Assembly: GCF_014652515.1 (NCBI RefSeq)
Contig: NZ_BMYY01000001.1
Coordinates: 1-64,000 of the forward strand
Length of the DNA stretch: 64,000 nucleotides
Reading direction: 5' to 3'
From: Bacterioplanes sanyensis
GTDB lineage: Bacteria; Pseudomonadota; Gammaproteobacteria; Pseudomonadales; Oceanobacteraceae
A program made the position numbers and the translations under genes. The notes beneath the pieces are model-generated. The model did not search any database. It was not told the DNA's origin and was given only the letters and a program-made list of their open reading frames with translations. Positions 62,039 through 64,000 of the stretch are shown piece by piece (the first letter of the stretch is position 1; every line of letters starts with the position of its first letter).

Positions 62039-64000
62039 ATGCGAGATGCACAACCGGTCACTAAGTACCTGCGCGACTACAGCGCGCCAGCGTACTGGAT
62101 CGAACATACCGAACTGACGGTCGAATTATTTGACGACTACACCGACGTTACCGCGGTGCTGGACTTACGCCGCAACGATGAGGTGGCAGGTGATGGCAGC
62201 TTGACCTTAGATGGCCAAGAGCTGGAACTGTTAGCCGTGCAGCTGGACGGTCAGGCACTGAGCGAAGGCCAATACCAGTTGGGTGAAGAAACGCTGACGG
62301 TCAATGGCTTGGGTGAGAGTCACAAGCTAAGCGTGCGTAACCGCATTTACCCACACAAAAACACCGCCTTGGAAGGCTTGTATCGCAGCGGCGGTATGTA
62401 CTGTACCCAGTGTGAGGCAGAAGGCTTCCGCCGCATTACCTACTACCTGGACCGCCCTGATGTGATGTCCGTCTTTACTACCCACGTGGTGGCTGCCGAC
62501 GGTCAATGGCCGGTAATGCTGTCGAACGGCAACAAGACCGCCGATGAGGTGCTGGAAGATGGCCGTCGCCGCGTTAGCTGGCACGACCCATTCCCAAAAC
62601 CTTGCTACCTGTTTGCCTTGGTGGCAGGCGATTTGCGCGTATTAGAAGACACCTTCACCACCATGAGCGGTCGTGAAGTGGCGCTGCAAATTTTTGTTGA
62701 GCCGCAAAACATCGATAAAACCGAATACGCCATGGATGCCCTGAAGCGCTCCATGCGTTGGGACGAAGAAGTGTACGGCCGCGAATACGATCTGGATGTG
62801 TTTATGATCGTCGCGGTGGATGACTTCAACATGGGCGCGATGGAGAACAAAGGTCTTAACATCTTTAACTCCTCTTGCGTCTTGGCCAACCCGGCCACCG
62901 CCACCGACAGCACTTACCAGCGCATTGAAGCCATTGTGGCGCACGAGTATTTCCACAACTGGTCGGGCAACCGCGTTACCTGCCGTGATTGGTTCCAGTT
63001 GAGCCTGAAAGAAGGCTTTACCGTATTCCGCGACGCCGGTTTTTCCTCCGATATGAATTCAGCCACGGTCAAGCGCATTGAAGACGTGCGCATGTTGCGC
63101 ACCGTGCAGTTCGCCGAAGACGGCGGCCCGATGGCGCACCCAGTGCAGCCTGATTCCTTTATTGAAATCTCCAACTTCTACACCGTCACCATTTATGAAA
63201 AAGGTGCCGAAGTGGTGGGCATGCTGCACCGCTTGTTGGGCGAGGACGGTTTCCGCAAAGGCTCGGATCTGTACTTTGAGCGTCACGATGGCCAAGCGGT
63301 GACCATTCATGAGTTTGTCGCGGCGATGGAAGATGCCAATGGCATCGACTTGAGCCAGTTTAAGCTGTGGTACAAGCAAGCCGGCACGCCGGTGGTGGAA
63401 GCCCGCAGTGAGTATGACGCCAGTGCGCAAACTCTGACGCTTACCCTGCGTCAGCACACGCCAGATACCCCAGGGCAAAGCGATAAAAAACCGCTGTGGA
63501 TTCCGATTGCACTGGGCTTGATCGACAGCCAAGGCAACGACATGCCAGTGCAAGTTGAGCCAGCCTCGGCTTGGACAGACAGCAGCCAGGTATTGCACCT
63601 GCGTGATGCTGAGCAAACGTTTGTCTTCCACGGCGTGAGTGAGGAGCCGCAATTGTCACTGCTGCGCCATTTCAGCGCGCCGGTGAAGTTGCACCATGAG
63701 CAAAGCGCTGAGCAGTTATTGTTCTTGCTGCAACACGACAGCGACGGCTTTAACCGCTGGGATACTGGCCAAAAGCTGATGCTGCAATGGATTGAACAGG
63801 CGCGAGTGGGCGAGTTTGCCTTGAGCGAGGCCGAGCAACAGGCATTGATCACCTTGCTGCAAGACGACAGCTTGGACAAAGCCATGCTCAGCTACTTGCT
63901 GACTTTGCCGTCGGAATCTTACGTTGCCGAGTTCAGTGCTGAGGTGGACCCAGTCGGTATCCATAACGCGCGTGAACAGGTGCGTTCGGCCATGGCCAAT
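62039..64000 (+). CDS. pepN: Aminopeptidase N (partial, runs off the window)
   Basis: The first 654 residues of a large M1-family aminopeptidase are present. GAMEN is at 266-270 and the zinc site HEYFHNW begins at His302 (His302, Glu303, His306), followed by the second Glu in LSLKEGFTVFRD. The order and spacing fit E. coli PepN, which is about 870 residues, so roughly a quarter lies beyond the right edge. It removes N-terminal residues from peptides in the cytoplasm. GGAGAGTGAGC precedes the ATG. It is the last gene of the nadK-led chain. Confidence 0.96.
   Translation, partial: MRDAQPVTKYLRDYSAPAYWIEHTELTVELFDDYTDVTAVLDLRRNDEVAGDGSLTLDGQELELLAVQLDGQALSEGQYQLGEETLTVNGLGESHKLSVRNRIYPHKNTALEGLYRSGGMYCTQCEAEGFRRITYYLDRPDVMSVFTTHVVAADGQWPVMLSNGNKTADEVLEDGRRRVSWHDPFPKPCYLFALVAGDLRVLEDTFTTMSGREVALQIFVEPQNIDKTEYAMDALKRSMRWDEEVYGREYDLDVFMIVAVDDFNMGAMENKGLNIFNSSCVLANPATATDSTYQRIEAIVAHEYFHNWSGNRVTCRDWFQLSLKEGFTVFRDAGFSSDMNSATVKRIEDVRMLRTVQFAEDGGPMAHPVQPDSFIEISNFYTVTIYEKGAEVVGMLHRLLGEDGFRKGSDLYFERHDGQAVTIHEFVAAMEDANGIDLSQFKLWYKQAGTPVVEARSEYDASAQTLTLTLRQHTPDTPGQSDKKPLWIPIALGLIDSQGNDMPVQVEPASAWTDSSQVLHLRDAEQTFVFHGVSEEPQLSLLRHFSAPVKLHHEQSAEQLLFLLQHDSDGFNRWDTGQKLMLQWIEQARVGEFALSEAEQQALITLLQDDSLDKAMLSYLLTLPSESYVAEFSAEVDPVGIHNAREQVRSAMAN

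Overview
The window looks like chromosomal DNA of a gammaproteobacterium, probably a marine member of the Oceanospirillales/Pseudomonadales. The reasons are the Pseudomonas-like 23S and 5S rRNA ends, an NhaD-type Na+/H+ antiporter, DUF1853 next to nadK, DUF3301, DUF1315 and DUF2797 genes, and a DeaD helicase with a DbpA-type RNA-binding tail. The genus is inference. Coding density is high. I see no prophage, insertion sequence, CRISPR array, tRNA gene or integrase.

Layout. Bases 1-366 are the end of an rRNA operon: the 23S 3' end, a spacer, a 5S gene that lacks its middle, and an intrinsic terminator. A two-gene RNA-repair cassette follows on the minus strand (479-2373): an HD-domain phosphoesterase/polynucleotide kinase and an ATP-dependent RNA ligase. 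From 2.6 to 9.2 kb lie def, a Tim44-like membrane protein, a TraB/GumN protein, metG, a CorB-type transporter and ypjD. From 9.3 to 17.6 kb lie ffh, yjbQ, a small unknown gene, a glutaredoxin-like gene, a plsC-type acyltransferase, and dnaE overlapping tilS. Usual partners are missing: no accA lies between dnaE and tilS, and no rpsP-rimM-trmD-rplS follows ffh. From 17.6 to 20.2 kb there is an uncharacterised envelope trio (exported protein, lipoprotein, DUF4124-TPR protein).

From 20.2 to 29.7 kb lie a GST and nhaD that overlap tail to tail, a frameshifted cyclic-nucleotide-binding gene, a ParD-like gene coupled to map, the ABC-F factor ybiT, cvfB, ppiC, upp-uraA and a DUF3301 gene. From 29.7 to 36.2 kb lie an amidotransferase pair and a signalling block: PilZ protein, GAF-PAS-PAS-GGDEF-EAL protein and a Cache histidine kinase. 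From 36.5 to 46 kb lie deaD, two flavoprotein oxidoreductases, dgt, an alpha/beta hydrolase, lepB with a coupled 39-residue ORF, a second glutaredoxin-like paralogue, yheT and a Nudix hydrolase. From 46 to 50.4 kb two AraC-family regulators flank an outer-membrane protein and a MaoC-like dehydratase. From 50.5 to 64 kb lie unknown proteins including one with DUF5610, a thioredoxin-fold protein, a ComEA-like protein, topA, a PLP-dependent enzyme, DUF1853, and a compact chain: nadK, metallophosphatase, rhomboid protease, DUF1315, DUF2797 and pepN, the last cut by the window end.

Most genes are housekeeping: translation (metG, def, map, tilS, ffh, ybiT, deaD), DNA replication and topology (dnaE, topA, dgt) and secretion (ffh, lepB). 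The most unusual parts are the RNA healing-and-sealing pair beside an rRNA operon with an internally deleted 5S gene, the orphan ParD-like gene fused by overlap to map, the homopolymer frameshift in the cNMP-binding gene, and the tiny membrane ORF coupled to lepB.
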